Origin: Verrucomicrobiota bacterium
Lineage (GTDB): Bacteria > Verrucomicrobiota > Verrucomicrobiia > Chthoniobacterales > UBA10450
Direction: 5' to 3'
Assembly (NCBI GenBank): GCA_003219095.1
Contig: QHPM01000124.1
Coordinates: 1-23,829, forward strand
DNA: 23,829 nucleotides
Part shown: positions 21,504-23,829 of the stretch, in pieces
How positions within the stretch are numbered: position 1 is the stretch's first letter
Layout of the letters: each line of letters opens with the position of its first letter
Notes under the pieces: generated by a model
The model's database searches: none
Told to the model about the DNA's origin: nothing
Seen by the model: only the letters and a program-made list of their open reading frames with translations
Made by a program: the position numbers and the translations under genes

Positions 21504-21615
21504 GTCATCCCGAGCGAAAATGCCAGTCCGGCTCGGACCGAGGGATCCCGCCGCGAAACCGTTAAGCTAACTTTATCGGGATCCTTCGGCTCCGCTTCGC
21601 TACGCTACGGATGAG
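21504..21615. repeat. GGGATCC-type inverted repeat, copy 3, carrying the 17-bp core
   Basis: The arms match copies 1 and 2: GTCATCCCGAGCGAA on the left, GGGATCCTTCGGCTCCGC and onward to GGATGAG on the right, with a TTAAGCTAAC loop. Between GCGAA and GAGGGATCCC it contains an exact 17-bp core (21522-21538) that the other two copies lack. It lies between the end of the helicase gene and the SOS box of imuB. Confidence 0.75.
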
Positions 21616-21632
21616 CGTAGCTTTACTCCCGC

Positions 21633-23516
21633 TCACAAAACCTCTACTGGACACTTCGGCAAGGCGCTCATAAAGGCGCGCCCATATGGTTTGGTCACAA
21701 TCCGATTGTCCAGAATCACGATGATGCCCTGATCGCTTTTGGTGCGAATGAGACGGCCGACTCCTTGACGCAATTTCAGAATTGCTTCCGGCAGCGAATA
21801 TTCGGTGAAGGCGTCGCCGCCGTACGCTTCGATATTTTCCAGTTTCGCCTCGATCAAGGGATGATCGGGAACGGCGAAGGGCAACCGCGTGATGATGACG
21901 TTGCGCAACGCGTCACCAGGCACGTCAACGCCGCCCCAGAAGCTGTCGGTGCCAAAGAGGACACTGCGGGGCGTGCCTTTGAATTGCTCGAGTAATTTCG
22001 TCCGTGGCAGACCGCCACCTTGCACCAGCAAATTCAAATCGTGTTCCACGCAAAAATTTTCGATCCGCGCCGCCAGCTGCTGCATCGCGCGATAATTTTT
22101 GCGCACGACAAAGAGCTTCATCTGCTGATTGAAATTGAATGGACTGCCGAGCTGAAGCGGCTCGGCTTCTTCCGCGCCCACGCGATTGCGAAAATACGTC
22201 AGGTCTTTTCGTCCCACCCCGAGCGTTGCGCTGGTCATGACACAGGTGCGCCCCTCGCGGAAAAGCATTTGCCGTAATGCGGGGGCGATATCGATCGGTG
22301 CGGCGTTGAGCGTCAGAAGTTGTCCAACCTTGCCGGTCCTCTCCACCCAATACACGTGATTGCGCGCGGACTGTTCGAGGAAAACTCCGATGCCGCAACG
22401 TGCCTCGGCGATGCGCCGCCCAAGTTCCAGCAATTCCGACTTTAACATTTCGTCATCTTGGTGTTTCACCACTTCTGCCACGCGCGCCTGCAACGCGATG
22501 AGGCGGCCCGTGATCGTGTCCGGGACCAGTTCCGGATGGCGCACGCGAAATTCGCGACTTTTGCGGAAATCGCAGCGCGCCCCCAGCGTTTCAAAAAATT
22601 TGTCGATTTGATCGACAATTTCCGCGGCCAGTTGGACACCGGCGGCGTCGCGGGTCACTGTAAACAATCCCTTTTTCGAGCGCGCGTTATAGAGACGCAG
22701 CACCGTCGCCCGCAACAGGTACTGCGAAATCACGGTCCCAACCTGGCGGGAAGCGGTTTGCTCTACCGTGTGCGCTTCATCCAAAATTAGAAAATCGTTG
22801 GGAAACAGAAATCCGCTCTCCCGTTCCATCTGCTCCTCAACGCCGCCCAGGAGCATGAACAGTAGCGTGTGATTGATGACCACAACCTGTGCGTTCTCGA
22901 ATTTTCGACGGGCGCGCTGATAAAAACAGCGATCGCTTTGCCCGCACGATTTCTTGGTACAAATGTGAGCCTCGCTGCAAACTTGCCCCCAAACCTTGGC
23001 ATTTGGCTCAAAGGACAAATCGCTCAGGGTGCCGTCTCGCGTTCGCGCCGCCCAGGCGGAAATTTCTTCGAGTTCGTTCTGCTCCGGTCCGGTAAAGAGA
23101 TCGTTTTGCTGCTCACGCGCGCGCAACAGCCGGCGCGGACAGACATAATTCTGCCGGCCCTTGATGAGCGCGGCGTCGAAAGTCTCCGGCAGAACTTTTT
23201 GTAGAATCGGAATGTCTTTGTAGAGAAGTTGCTCCTGAAGATTGATTGTGTGCGTGGAGATGATTGCCTTTTTCTTTTCCCCCAGCGCAAACAAAACCGC
23301 GGGAACTAGATACGCCAGCGATTTGCCTACCCCGGTGCCGGCTTCCACCACCAAATGTCGCTCTTCCTCCAGCGCCCGCGCCACCGCCGCCGCCATTTGC
23401 TGTTGTTGCGGGCGTCGCTCGAAATTTTTCGCCTTCGCTAAAAGTCCGCTCGGCGAAAAAAACGATTCGGTTCGTTCCACAAAATCCGAGCCAATGGAGT
23501 CGCGTAATGCAATCAT
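21633..23516 (-). CDS. DinG/YoaA-type ATP-dependent DNA helicase (XPD-like, FeS)
   Basis: A 627-residue superfamily 2 helicase, probably acting 5' to 3' in repair and resolution of structured DNA. Walker A is AGTGVGKS (59-66), motif II is DEAH (246-249), and motif VI is RQGVGRLIRTKSD near the end. Cys126, Cys186, Cys191 and Cys197 reproduce the spacing of the 4Fe-4S ligands of E. coli DinG (120, 194, 199, 205), so the iron-sulfur domain is present. There is no N-terminal exonuclease domain. The ATG at 23514-23516 gives the normal length. It is upstream of imuB on the same strand, separated by a repeat and the SOS box, and divergent from the permease gene. Confidence 0.9.
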   Translation of the reverse strand: MIALRDSIGSDFVERTESFFSPSGLLAKAKNFERRPQQQQMAAAVARALEEERHLVVEAGTGVGKSLAYLVPAVLFALGEKKKAIISTHTINLQEQLLYKDIPILQKVLPETFDAALIKGRQNYVCPRRLLRAREQQNDLFTGPEQNELEEISAWAARTRDGTLSDLSFEPNAKVWGQVCSEAHICTKKSCGQSDRCFYQRARRKFENAQVVVINHTLLFMLLGGVEEQMERESGFLFPNDFLILDEAHTVEQTASRQVGTVISQYLLRATVLRLYNARSKKGLFTVTRDAAGVQLAAEIVDQIDKFFETLGARCDFRKSREFRVRHPELVPDTITGRLIALQARVAEVVKHQDDEMLKSELLELGRRIAEARCGIGVFLEQSARNHVYWVERTGKVGQLLTLNAAPIDIAPALRQMLFREGRTCVMTSATLGVGRKDLTYFRNRVGAEEAEPLQLGSPFNFNQQMKLFVVRKNYRAMQQLAARIENFCVEHDLNLLVQGGGLPRTKLLEQFKGTPRSVLFGTDSFWGGVDVPGDALRNVIITRLPFAVPDHPLIEAKLENIEAYGGDAFTEYSLPEAILKLRQGVGRLIRTKSDQGIIVILDNRIVTKPYGRAFMSALPKCPVEVL

Positions 23517-23563
23517 CTCTTAATTGCAGATTACTCTGAATCCGGCTCGTTCGGAAAGACGTT

Positions 23564-23829
23564 GTGAATTTATTTGATCGATATATTACCCGAAATTTCC
23601 TGCAGGCTTACCTTTACTGCATCATCGGGTTCATATCGATCTGGCTCATCTTCGATATCAGCGACAGCATCTCGACCTTTCTTGATCAACACTTCGGTTT
23701 TGGGCGGGTGCTGGAATTTTACGCCACCCAAATTCCGCAGATCCTGGTGATCCTCTTGCCGGTATCGCTTCTGCTGGCACTCCTTTTTGTCCTCGGCCGG
23801 ATGTCGCGCGCGAACGAGATTGTCTCGAT
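23564..23829 (+). CDS. LptF/LptG-type permease, N-terminal part (runs off window)
   Basis: 88 codons are visible from a GTG with GGAAAG eight bases upstream. The start NLFDRYITRNFLQAYLYC, then hydrophobic helix GFISIWLIFDI, DSISTFLDQ, EFYATQIPQILVILLPVSLL and VLGRMSRANEI are typical of the YjgP/YjgQ family. LptF and LptG form the membrane part of the ABC transporter that extracts lipopolysaccharide from the inner membrane. The fragment does not allow a firm choice between the two. Presence of the gene supports a diderm organism with LPS. Confidence 0.87.
   Translation, partial: MNLFDRYITRNFLQAYLYCIIGFISIWLIFDISDSISTFLDQHFGFGRVLEFYATQIPQILVILLPVSLLLALLFVLGRMSRANEIVS

Overview
The window looks like a chromosomal segment of a soil-type verrucomicrobial bacterium (Verrucomicrobiota, perhaps the Chthoniobacterales/Udaeobacter side; inferred from gene style, not from a marker gene). 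Supporting points are a DnaE2/ImuB mutagenesis pair with a TGTTC-N4-GAACA box of the kind I recall for Verrucomicrobia LexA, a DUF4412 secreted protein, moderate GC content, frequent GTG starts, and many small palindromic repeats, some lying in frame inside genes.

Layout. 1-202: 5' end of a membrane glycosyltransferase-like gene (minus, cut by the window edge). 207-790: a GIY-YIG gene next to an intact tRNA-Lys(TTT), with a degenerate tRNA piece on each side. 846-3228: two sulfotransferases of different families and a broken hypothetical gene, probably a surface-glycan modification patch. 3287-6235: a small membrane-anchored protein, a LysR regulator, a chimeric relic of two genes, and a lipase-like hydrolase. 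6236-6485: a gene-free stretch with nested inverted repeats. 6486-10887: DUF488, a PIG-V-like mannosyltransferase, a CADD-like di-metal oxygenase (probable p-aminobenzoate synthase), an exported PrxQ-type peroxiredoxin, DUF1059, a tiny possible exported protein, a beheaded VOC protein and a DUF2127 membrane protein. 10853-12146: a maf pseudogene and a DUF4412 secreted protein. 12248-14345: tRNA-Gly(TCC), a stretch of about 650 bases with little content, and an outer-membrane beta-barrel. 14396-16948: moaE-pgsA (overlapping, minus) divergent from gnd. 16991-23516: dnaE2, a truncated imuB and a DinG-type helicase, all minus. 23564-end: start of an LptF/LptG-type permease.

The most striking region is imuB-dnaE2. 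Two palindromic elements of about 130-150 bp sit in frame inside dnaE2. They share no outer-stem sequence but have the same architecture, and both carry the same 17-bp core. That core occurs four times, all within about 4.1 kb: once in each dnaE2 element, once inside imuB, and once embedded in an unrelated GGGATCC-type repeat upstream of imuB. imuB has lost its catalytic palm, yet it keeps what looks like a LexA-regulated promoter that would start transcription at or next to its GTG.

A second theme is breakage. At least five protein genes (2371-3228, 4844-5345, 9989-10327, 10853-11400, imuB) show truncation, internal deletion, frameshift or a nonsense codon. This is either real erosion in the lineage or, in part, assembly error.
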